DNA of 14,860 bases. It comes from CAVUAF01 sp964460655 (lineage in GTDB: Bacteria > Acidobacteriota > Terriglobia > Terriglobales > Acidobacteriaceae). Where the stretch lies: assembly GCA_964460655.1 (NCBI GenBank), contig CAYWSH010000081.1, positions 1 to 14,860 of the forward strand, read 5' to 3'. Shown here piece by piece: positions 1 through 5,622 of the stretch (position 1 is its first letter; each line of letters opens with the position of its first letter). The notes under the pieces are model-generated. The model did not search any database. It was not told where the DNA came from and saw only the letters and a program-made list of their open reading frames with translations. A program made the position numbers and the translations under genes.

Positions 1-870
1 TTCAACATGTTCGTCATCGTGATCGGCGTGGGCACGATGGTCTACGTTTTTTCTGTGTTCACGGCTTTCCTGGTCGAAGGCGAGATCACGAGCCTGTTCT
101 GGAGACGCAAGATGCAGAAGCGGATCAGCGAACTGCGCGAGCACTACATCATCCTCGGCCTCGGCGACACCGGCCGTTACGCGGTCGAAGAACTGCACCG
201 CACCAGCTCTCCCTTTGTCGTCGTGGAGAGTCACGAGGACCACATCAAGAAGTTCCAGGAACAAGGCAGCGGGTACGGCGAGATGCTCTACTGCATCGGC
301 GACGCGACCGATGAAGCGGTGCTCGATCAGGCCGGCATCGAGCACGCCAAGGGCCTGATCGCTGCCCTTCCCTCCGACAAAGACAACCTCGTCGCCACGG
401 TCATGGCACGCCAGAAGAATGAGACCGTGCGCATCGTCTCGCGTTGCGTGGACCTGAAATTCGCGGATCGCATGGTAAAGGCCGGCGCGAATACCACCGT
501 CTCACCGAACAAGATCGGTGGCATGCGACTGGCGAGTGAGGTGCTGCGGCCGCATGTGGTCGGCTTCCTCGACCTGATGCTGAAGGAACACTCGAAAACA
601 CTGCGGATCGAGGAGATCGAGGTCGGCGCGGGCTCGACCTGGGCGGGCCAGACGATGCAGCAATTGAATTTCCGTACGCGCTACAACCTGCTGCCGCTGG
701 CCACCAAGCCGCCGGCGAGCGGCGAGGGGGCGACGAGCTTCGTGCCGAATCCGCCCGATGATTGGAGTGTGCAGACCGGCGCCGTCATCATCGTGATGGG
801 TGACATGCACGACCTGCGCAAGGCACGCCACGACGCGCATCCCAAGCACGCCACTGCTTCCGCACAATAA
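1..870 (+). CDS. Potassium channel / TrkA (RCK) NAD-binding protein, 5' partial
   Basis: The reading frame is open from the first base, so the gene starts upstream; the ATG at 7 is internal to what is probably a longer protein. The visible part begins with one hydrophobic segment (about residues 1-25 from that ATG) followed by basic residues, as in the last transmembrane helix of a two-TM K+ channel. A Rossmann fold follows, with the nucleotide motif GLGDTG (about residues 51-56) and an acidic residue after the second strand (VVVESHED), which is typical of RCK/TrkA-N domains. The C-terminal third resembles an RCK_C/TrkA-C ligand-binding domain. Such proteins gate K+ flux at the inner membrane in response to nucleotides or ions. 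The pore helix and selectivity filter would lie outside the window, so channel function is inferred from the fused TM segment. A free-standing Trk regulatory subunit is less likely. The gene ends at a TAA that abuts a hairpin. Confidence 0.85.
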   Translation, partial: FNMFVIVIGVGTMVYVFSVFTAFLVEGEITSLFWRRKMQKRISELREHYIILGLGDTGRYAVEELHRTSSPFVVVESHEDHIKKFQEQGSGYGEMLYCIGDATDEAVLDQAGIEHAKGLIAALPSDKDNLVATVMARQKNETVRIVSRCVDLKFADRMVKAGANTTVSPNKIGGMRLASEVLRPHVVGFLDLMLKEHSKTLRIEEIEVGAGSTWAGQTMQQLNFRTRYNLLPLATKPPASGEGATSFVPNPPDDWSVQTGAVIIVMGDMHDLRKARHDAHPKHATASAQ

Positions 871-896
871 AAGAGACGGGCATACCGCCCGTCTCT
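868..896 (-). terminator. Intrinsic terminator for the minus-strand beta-propeller gene
   Basis: A 10-bp perfect stem (AGAGACGGGC at 872-881 with GCCCGTCTCT at 887-896) encloses a 5-nt loop. Read on the minus strand, the stem is followed by TTTTATT, the U-tract expected of a Rho-independent terminator. On the plus strand no T-run follows, so it would mainly serve the gene at 912-1940. It touches the stop codon of the converging channel gene. Confidence 0.8.
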
Positions 897-911
897 CCGC
901 AAACTCAGCGC

Positions 912-1940
912 TTACTTGCTGTACACCAGCAGCCGGAACGAATCCGGCACCATGGTCGGCCGCGGTCGCGGGTTCTCCGTGGTCGCTGCGGGCGCAGGAT
1001 TGAAGTCCGCGGTCAGCAGGTAGACCTTGTGGTTCTTCGTGTCCACAGTCATGGTGCGAGCACGCGGTTCCGTGGTCACGTTCTCCACCAGCGTGACCTT
1101 GTCGGGCGAGTCCTCATGCGCCACGGTCAACGTGCCGTCGCCGCACGACGCGAACGCGTAACCCGTAGCCGGATCGAAGCCGTTTGCATCAACACCTGTG
1201 CCGATCGGCACCGTGCCCACCACCTTGCCGCTCGACGAATCGACCACCGCCATCACCTTGTTGTGGCAGCCGGCGAACAGGCGCTTGTGCTTCACATCGA
1301 ACGCGAGTCCGGAAGGCTCTTCGCAACCCGCGATCGGCCAGGTGTTCAGCACCTTCAGCGTCTTGGCGTCGAACTCTACGAGCTGACCGTCCTTCGACTC
1401 GATGTTCACGAAGACATGGCCGGCATCGTCGGATTGCGCCGTCTCCGGCTTGTCGGGCAGGGCGACCGTGCCGGCGACTTCGCCGGTCTTGGCGTCGATG
1501 GCGGTGGCATCCTTGCTTCGTCCGTTGAAGGTGAACACGCGCTTGGACGCCGGGTCGTACAGGATGGCGTCAGGGTTCTGACCCGGGATCTTGACCTCGC
1601 TGATGGTCTTGAAGGTCTTCAGGTCGAAGATGGTGACCGAGTTTCCCTGCCCATTGCTGGTGAAGCCGCGGTTGAACTCGGGCGCCAGGGCGATACCGTG
1701 CACACCCCTGGTGTCAGGGATGTCGCCGATGATCTTCCCTTCCGCCGGGTCCACCACGACGGTGTGCTGGCCATGCGAAACATAGACCCGGTGCGAATCT
1801 GGATCGGCGAGCAGGTAGTCCCAACCGCCTTCGCCGCCGATGGTGATCTTCTTCTCCAGCTTGTAGCCGGAACTTTGCGCGGACGCCGCCGCGCACAAAA
1901 CAACGCATACGATTGCAATCGCAAAAAAGCGTGTTTTCAT
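912..1940 (-). CDS. Secreted YncE-like (YVTN family) beta-propeller protein
   Basis: The 342-residue product has a clear Sec signal peptide: MKTR, then a hydrophobic core, then ASA before Gln22. The rest is a series of propeller blades with recurring patterns such as RVYVSHGQHTVVVDPAEGKI, RVFTFNGRSKDATAIDAKTG, RLFAGCHNKVMAVVDSSSGK and KVYLLTADF. This spacing of about 40-45 residues per blade matches the seven-bladed YncE/YVTN family. Such proteins are exported and act as binding scaffolds; the ligand cannot be told from sequence. The C-terminus has a Pro-rich insert (PAPAATTENPRPRP) before the last strand. The start is supported by GGAGG (1947-1951, minus strand) 6 nt upstream of the ATG. The gene lies 33 bp downstream of the small gene at 1974-2330 with no promoter visible between them, so they are probably co-transcribed and end at the hairpin 872-896. 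Confidence 0.85.
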   Translation of the reverse strand: MKTRFFAIAIVCVVLCAAASAQSSGYKLEKKITIGGEGGWDYLLADPDSHRVYVSHGQHTVVVDPAEGKIIGDIPDTRGVHGIALAPEFNRGFTSNGQGNSVTIFDLKTFKTISEVKIPGQNPDAILYDPASKRVFTFNGRSKDATAIDAKTGEVAGTVALPDKPETAQSDDAGHVFVNIESKDGQLVEFDAKTLKVLNTWPIAGCEEPSGLAFDVKHKRLFAGCHNKVMAVVDSSSGKVVGTVPIGTGVDANGFDPATGYAFASCGDGTLTVAHEDSPDKVTLVENVTTEPRARTMTVDTKNHKVYLLTADFNPAPAATTENPRPRPTMVPDSFRLLVYSK

Positions 1941-1973
1941 GGTCCGCCTCCAGAGGAATTCGTGTGTCGCGGC

Positions 1974-2330
1974 CTAGAAGGGATGGATGGCCATGCCGAT
2001 GATACGGCCCGCGGCGTCCAGCTGCAACTCCGCGGCGCTGTTGATGACGGAGTCCCCGCTCACGCCCGGCTGCGTGACGAAGACCCGCGACGCCACCGCC
2101 TGCGCCTCCGGTGTCTTCTTGATCAGCGCCAGCGAATCCTCGCGGCACGTCTTCGGCAGCAGGAACGAGAAATCCGCGAGGTCGCCGTTCTCCGAGACCG
2201 ACATCGAGACCTCGACCGGCACGCGCGAGCGGATATCGTCATCGTCGATCCCGTCTTTGGTGAAGCAGATGAAGTAGCGGAAACGGCCGCGCTCCGCGTC
2301 GAAGTCTCCGCGCTCGATATGCACCGGCAA
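1974..2330 (-). CDS. Small hypothetical protein (118 aa)
   Basis: I do not recognise a named family. The product is about 118 residues, mostly acidic and beta-prone, with no signal peptide, membrane segment or cysteine motif (only two Cys). The N-terminal half reads as several strands (FRYFICFTKDG, PVEVSMSVSENGDLADFSFLLP). The end (INSAAELQLDAAGRIIGMAIHPF) has the look of a domain that closes with beta strands. The longest start is TTG at 2330, preceded by a strong GGGAGG (2335-2340 on the minus strand) with 4 nt spacing. A GTG two codons in, at 2324, has 10 nt spacing and is an alternative. It is the first gene of a likely two-gene unit with the secreted beta-propeller, and it diverges from the SDR gene. 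Function is unknown. Confidence 0.65.
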   Translation of the reverse strand: MPVHIERGDFDAERGRFRYFICFTKDGIDDDDIRSRVPVEVSMSVSENGDLADFSFLLPKTCREDSLALIKKTPEAQAVASRVFVTQPGVSGDSVINSAAELQLDAAGRIIGMAIHPF

Positions 2331-2399
2331 AGGGCCTCCCAGGATCCAGGGCCAGACGTCTGACTTGCTCCGCGCCTATTTTTTACCACAGGCGCCGAC

Positions 2400-2413
2400 T
2401 ACAATTCGCGCCA
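2400..2413 (+). promoter_or_regulatory. Candidate -10 box for a leaderless SDR transcript
   Basis: TACAAT at 2400-2405 lies 7 nt before the ATG at 2413, so a transcript would start at or next to the start codon. No Shine-Dalgarno sequence is visible before this ATG, which fits a leaderless mRNA. No convincing -35 hexamer sits at the right distance; an A/T-rich TATTTTTTA lies upstream. The evidence is weak but consistent. Confidence 0.3.
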
Positions 2414-3166
2414 TGGACCCGCGGCGCATCCCCCAGACCCGCAGCGCAAGCGCAGTCCTGGAAGCTACCGACGCACCGATCTTCCTCACCGGCGCCACCG
2501 GCTTCGTCGGCAGCCACATGCTGCCGCGTCTTGTCGCCGAGGGCTACCGCGTGCACGCGCTCGTGCGCGATCCCGACNNNNNNNNNNNNNNNNNNNNNNN
2601 NNNNNNNNNNNNNNNNNNNNNNNNNNNNNNNNNNNNNNNNNNNNNNNNNNNNNNNNNNNNNNNNNNNNNNNNNNNNNCCGTTCGTCATCTTGCGGCCATC
2701 CATCATCTTCGGGCCGCGCGACGGCTTCGTGACCCAGATGGTCGACGTGATGAAGGCCGCGCCGCTCGTGCGTCCCGTGCCCGGCACGGGCAAGTATCCG
2801 TTCCGGCCGGTGTGGATCGGCAACGTCGTCGATTGCTTCGTGCAGGCGCTCACCGGCGAACGGGCGCTGGACAGAACCATCGACGTCGTCGGCCCTGACG
2901 AGCTCACGCTGGCCGAGGTTCTTGCTGAGATCGCGGAGTGCGTCGGTGTGCGGAAGCCTGCGGTCAAGGTCCCCATGCCCATCATGTTTTTCAACGCTGC
3001 GCTCATGTCAGTGTTGCCCAAGCCACCGGTCACCACCGACCAGTTGCGCATGCTGCGCGAGGGCTCCACGGCTGATCCCACACCGATGCTCCAGACGTTT
3101 AATCTGCGACCGGTGGGCTTCCGCGAGGGTCTAAATAAGTACCTATGCCGAGCGGCGAAAAGCTGA
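2413..3166 (+). CDS. Atypical short-chain dehydrogenase (NDUFA9-like NAD-dependent epimerase), interrupted by gap
   Basis: The N-terminal 55 codons (2413-2577) contain the NAD(P)-binding motif GATGFVGSH, followed by a second strand (YRVHALVRD). After the 100-N gap, 162 codons (2678-3163, stop 3164-3166) give ILRPSIIFGPRDGFV and then a substrate-binding C-terminal domain with VWIGNVVDCFVQAL. This order matches extended/atypical SDRs of the complex I NDUFA9-like group, which bind NAD(P)H. The two halves are in different frames because 100 is a placeholder gap length. Judged by usual family size (around 300 residues), roughly 80-110 residues, including the YxxxK catalytic region, are missing. 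The ATG at 2413 is preferred; an in-frame TTG at 2365 would add 16 residues. The last codons overlap the following DUF393 gene by 22 nt. The substrate is unknown. NDUFA9-like is inferred from overall similarity; a sugar-nucleotide epimerase is less likely. Confidence 0.8.
2578..2677. other. Assembly gap (100 N)
   Basis: Exactly 100 N, the usual placeholder for a scaffold join of unknown size. It falls inside the SDR gene. The flanking sequence belongs to one protein but is read in different frames, so the true gap is not 100 bp. Confidence 0.98.
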
Positions 3167-3576
3167 CGAGCGTCAGGCTGAAAATCTACGACGACGGCGC
3201 GTGCGCGTTCTGCCAATGGGCGCAAGCCAGGACGGAGCGCTGGGACCGCGATCGGCGGCTCGAGTTTCGCGACTACAACACGCACGGCAGCGAGACCCCG
3301 TTCCCGCAGGAGCAACTTTCTCGCCGCATGCATGTGCAAACACCCGACGGCGCATGGCACATCGGCTTCTGGGGCTGGCTCGAGATACTGAAAGCCCTTC
3401 CACGCTGGCGCTGGCTCGGGGGTCTGCTCGCCTTGCCACCGTTACGTTGGCTAGGACCGCCGGTCTATGCGCTGGTGGCTAATAATCGCTATCGCATTCC
3501 CGGGTGCCTGCTGCGCGCGCTGGGCGCGCCGCAGATGTGCACGCTGGATGCAACCGGCAAGCGCAGCTGCGATTAA
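3145..3576 (+). CDS. DCC-family thiol-disulfide oxidoreductase-like protein (DUF393)
   Basis: The 143-residue product begins with the family hallmark YDDGACAFC (residues 15-23), a variant of the YDGxCxxC motif, so C20 and C23 form a CxxC redox pair. Downstream it has the basic and aromatic stretch typical of DUF393, with W-rich hydrophobic segments (GFWGWLEILKALPRWRWLGGLLALPPLRWLG) and the YRIPGCLLRAL end. Members are thought to be thioredoxin-like thiol-disulfide oxidoreductases; the partner is unknown. The ATG lies inside the end of the SDR gene (22-nt overlap). A GAGGG at 3125-3129 is 15 nt upstream, too far for an ideal ribosome-binding site, so translation is probably coupled to the SDR gene. 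The shared overlap suggests one operon. Confidence 0.85.
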   Translation: MPSGEKLTSVRLKIYDDGACAFCQWAQARTERWDRDRRLEFRDYNTHGSETPFPQEQLSRRMHVQTPDGAWHIGFWGWLEILKALPRWRWLGGLLALPPLRWLGPPVYALVANNRYRIPGCLLRALGAPQMCTLDATGKRSCD

Positions 3577-3598
3577 GGCTCGCCGCCGATGAACGCAG

Positions 3599-3618
3599 AG
3601 GCAGGGTTTTGCCTTTCT
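3599..3618 (+). terminator. Weak terminator-like hairpin after the DUF393 gene
   Basis: AGGCA (3599-3603) pairs with TGCCT (3610-3614) around a 6-nt loop, then TTCT follows. The stem is only 5 bp and the T-run is short, so termination here would be weak. Confidence 0.3.
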
Positions 3619-3792
3619 CCCAGCTGCAAGTTCTCCACCGCTCGCCGTTCTTCTTCTAACGGCGCAACCCGACACGTGGTCCCGAAGCTACGTGGTGTGG
3701 CCAGGCCAACAAAGTGCTCCGGTGGTGTTCAGCAGACGCGCGCCGGAGCCAGGACCCGAGGATCGGAGGTGTCGGTCCAAAGGCATGCAAGG

Positions 3793-3843
3793 GCTTCCGA
3801 CCGGCCGCTGGCTCTCCCCTGGGCTCGGGCGGCCGTCGGAAGC
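3793..3843 (+). ncRNA. Long stem-loop in the lipoprotein upstream region (candidate structured RNA)
   Basis: GCTTCCGACCGGCCGC (3793-3808) pairs with GCGGCCGTCGGAAGC (3829-3843), 15 bp with a single bulged base and a 20-nt loop. The 3' arm overlaps the first copy of the 19-bp tandem repeat, so the second copy (3854-3862) can also pair with the 5' arm base by base over GTCGGAAGC. No protein is predicted here. The call as RNA is inference from structure only; a DNA-level repeat element would look the same. Confidence 0.35.
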
Positions 3844-3872
3844 GCTGCAAAAAGTCGGAAGCGCTGCAAAAA
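3835..3872 (+). repeat. Perfect 19-bp tandem repeat, two copies
   Basis: GTCGGAAGCGCTGCAAAAA occurs at 3835-3853 and again, identical and directly adjacent, at 3854-3872. Each unit contains the palindrome AGCGCT. The pair lies about 85 bp upstream of the lipoprotein start. Confidence 0.95.
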
Positions 3873-3956
3873 CAGGTCCCGAAGAATTGCCATCGCAGGC
3901 AGCCCCTCAGCATCTAAAGTAGGAGCACAGGGACCCAGGCCAAGTCCAAGGAGTTG

Positions 3957-5039
3957 ATGATGATGAAGACAAAGTCGTCACTGATACTCGCCTTGCTGGC
4001 GGTCGCGTTATTCGCGGGCTGCGCGCAATTGATGCCGCGCACCGACTCGCAGATCGCCGCCGAAGTGCAGAACAAGATCAATGCGGACCAGAGTCTGCCC
4101 AACAAGCAGATCACCATCCGCGCCGATAAAGGCGTCATCACGCTGAGCGGCGCCGTCGGCAGCGACGCTGAACGGACTGCCGCCGCAGCCGATGCGGCCG
4201 CGATCAGTGGCGTGAAGACCGTGGTGAACAACCTGACCGTGGGCTCCACGGTCGCCGATGCAGCGCCGGTCGCCCCCGTGGCCCCCGCGCCGGCGATGAC
4301 ACCGGCGCCGGCGGCGCCACGCGTTCGCCGCGTCGCCAGCAGTGCTCCCGTGCTGCATCGCGCACCGCAGCCGGCACGATCCTATGAATCACCGGCACCG
4401 GCCCCAGCTCCCGTGGCGGTCGCCCCGGCAGCGCCCGCGCCAAGCTACGCTCCAGTCGCAGCCGCTCCGGCACCGGTACCTGCGGTTGAACCGATCACCG
4501 TACAGGAAGGCACGGTGTTCAGCATCCGCTTGACCGATCGCATTGATACGAACGTGAACCACGCGGGCGATGTCTTCCGCGGCACGCTCGATTCGCCCAT
4601 CATGATCGGCGACAAGGTCGCCATCCCGCAGGATGCGGACGTGACCGGCCGCATCACCGAAGCACGACAGCAAGGACACTACACCGGCTCGTCCCAGCTT
4701 GCGCTGGAGCTCACGCAGGTGAGCTACAACGGCAAGACGTACCAGATCCGCACTGACCAGTACACGCGCCAGACCGGCTCGCGCACCAAAGGCACGGTCG
4801 GCAAAGTGGGCGGTGGTGCCGCGATCGGCGCCGTGCTGGGCGGCATCATCGGCGGCGGCAAGGGAGCGGCGATCGGCGCTGCCTCCGGCGCCGGTGTGGG
4901 CGGGGCGGCCCAGACCATTCAGAAGCCCGAGCCCATCGTGCTGCCCTCGGAAACGCAGTTGAGCTTCCGGTTGGAGAACTCTGTGACGGTCGCGCCGTCG
5001 AACTCATCGCGCGCCGACCGCCGGTTTGAACGACAGTAA
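3957..5039 (+). CDS. Lipoprotein with BON domain and C-terminal glycine-zipper segment
   Basis: The protein opens with a lipoprotein signal: MMMKTK, a hydrophobic core and LFAGC, so Cys22 would be lipidated. Residues about 30-95 form a BON domain (alpha-beta fold that binds membranes; IRADKGVITLSGAVGSDAER is its core). A Pro/Ala-rich linker of about 80 residues follows. From about residue 180 comes a beta-rich domain (ITVQEGTVFSIRLTDRIDT), then a glycine-zipper stretch (about 285-318) rich in GxxxG, and a final strand region. This suggests an envelope protein anchored in the outer membrane or periplasm. Three ATGs lie in tandem (3957, 3960, 3963). AAGGAG at 3948-3953 is 6 and 9 nt from the second and third, which are therefore the more likely starts. 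The coordinates here take the first. It is a single gene with its own terminator. Confidence 0.85.
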   Translation: MMMKTKSSLILALLAVALFAGCAQLMPRTDSQIAAEVQNKINADQSLPNKQITIRADKGVITLSGAVGSDAERTAAAADAAAISGVKTVVNNLTVGSTVADAAPVAPVAPAPAMTPAPAAPRVRRVASSAPVLHRAPQPARSYESPAPAPAPVAVAPAAPAPSYAPVAAAPAPVPAVEPITVQEGTVFSIRLTDRIDTNVNHAGDVFRGTLDSPIMIGDKVAIPQDADVTGRITEARQQGHYTGSSQLALELTQVSYNGKTYQIRTDQYTRQTGSRTKGTVGKVGGGAAIGAVLGGIIGGGKGAAIGAASGAGVGGAAQTIQKPEPIVLPSETQLSFRLENSVTVAPSNSSRADRRFERQ

Positions 5040-5068
5040 GTAGGCCCTGTCCCTTTACTCGTTTGCGC

Positions 5069-5103
5069 AGACGCGATGTCGCAAGGCATCGCGTCTTTTT
5101 TTT
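5069..5103 (+). terminator. Strong intrinsic terminator after the lipoprotein gene
   Basis: AGACGCGATG (5069-5078) and CATCGCGTCT (5087-5096) form a perfect 10-bp stem with an 8-nt loop, followed by an uninterrupted T-run that continues into the assembly gap. It starts 30 bp after the lipoprotein stop. Confidence 0.93.
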
Positions 5104-5203
5104 NNNNNNNNNNNNNNNNNNNNNNNNNNNNNNNNNNNNNNNNNNNNNNNNNNNNNNNNNNNNNNNNNNNNNNNNNNNNNNNNNNNNNNNNNNNNNNNNN
5201 NNN
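5104..5203. other. Assembly gap (100 N)
   Basis: Exactly 100 N, a placeholder of unknown true size. It begins inside the T-run of the terminator and cuts off the 3' end of the minus-strand gene at 5204-5408. Confidence 0.98.
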
Positions 5204-5408
5204 GCAGATCGATGGCGACGATCTCGCCATCGCGATAATCCAGCGTGAAGCGCTGCGCGCACTCGTCACACACCCATAACATGCGTCGCTTCTCGCTCTT
5301 CACCGCCTGCTCGGTGGTCGCCCGTGTGGCGGGGAATTCGAACAGGCGTCCAGCGCGGAAGTACTTGAAGTCACGCTGACAGCCGTCGATGGCGCATTTG
5401 TGGATCAT
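5204..5408 (-). CDS. Small zinc-ribbon-like hypothetical protein, 3' truncated by gap
   Basis: Sixty-eight codons are visible before the gap. Two cysteine pairs, C5-x4-C10 (CAIDGC) and C47-x2-C50 (CDEC), are spaced like a zinc-ribbon or zinc-finger. The central region is basic and aromatic (RDFKYFRAGRLFEFP), and the end carries the motif FTLDYRDGEIVAIDL. I do not recognise a named family and give no function. The ATG at 5408 begins right before the first Cys pair; an upstream in-frame ATG at 5477 would add a stretch with no domain features. No clear ribosome-binding site precedes 5408. It is transcribed away from the tricorn gene, with 214 bp between the two starts, and its stop lies inside the gap. 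Confidence 0.65.
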
Positions 5409-5564
5409 AAGCGGCGCGGTGGAGTACCACCGTAGGATTCTTGGGAGCTTCGTCCCGTTGCCCGCGTTTTTCCACAACGCAGGGCTAAGCTGACAGGTGA
5501 CTAACTTCCGTCGTCTGGCATGCGGCGGGAATTGTGCTTACGTTCCGCTGCGCACGCGCGCCTT

Positions 5565-5581
5565 GCGACATATAATGTCGC
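5565..5581 (+). promoter_or_regulatory. TATAAT -10 box inside a perfect palindrome (operator-like)
   Basis: TATAAT at 5571-5576 matches the sigma70 -10 consensus and lies about 47 nt before the tricorn ATG. It sits within GCGACAT-ATA-ATGTCGC (5565-5581), a perfect inverted repeat with 7-bp arms. The sequence about 17 bp upstream has no good -35 box. Overlap of a palindrome with the -10 is the classic position for a repressor, or for an activator that compensates for a weak -35. No regulator is known. Confidence 0.55.
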
Positions 5582-5622
5582 CCGACCCAAGTACCGCACC
5601 TTCCAGCAAAAAGTGAGGATTT

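Larger units (their letters stand above)
3577..3956. other. 380-bp non-coding region before the lipoprotein gene
   Basis: I see no convincing gene here. An open frame spans 3589-3957 but reads as an Arg/Ser-rich composition with no domain and is probably chance in GC-rich DNA. The region holds a weak terminator (3599-3618), a long hairpin (3793-3843), a perfect 19-bp tandem repeat (3835-3872) and a weak -10-like TAAAGT (3915-3920). A structured 5' leader or a small RNA is possible but unproven. Confidence 0.6.

Noticed and set aside
1029..2363. 444-codon plus-strand open frame opposite the beta-propeller and small hypothetical genes
   Set aside because: It runs antisense across two genes with good starts, a strong ribosome-binding site and a terminator. 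Its translation is His/Arg/Val/Ala-rich without any domain, as usual for the opposite strand of GC-rich genes.
3589..3957. 122-codon plus-strand open frame before the lipoprotein gene
   Set aside because: Arg/Ser/Ala-rich translation, no domain, crosses the hairpin and tandem repeat, and has no ribosome-binding site. More likely non-coding.
5055..5262. Open frames on both strands that run through the second gap
   Set aside because: They exist only because N codons do not count as stops. Only the zinc-ribbon frame right of the gap has protein-like sequence.
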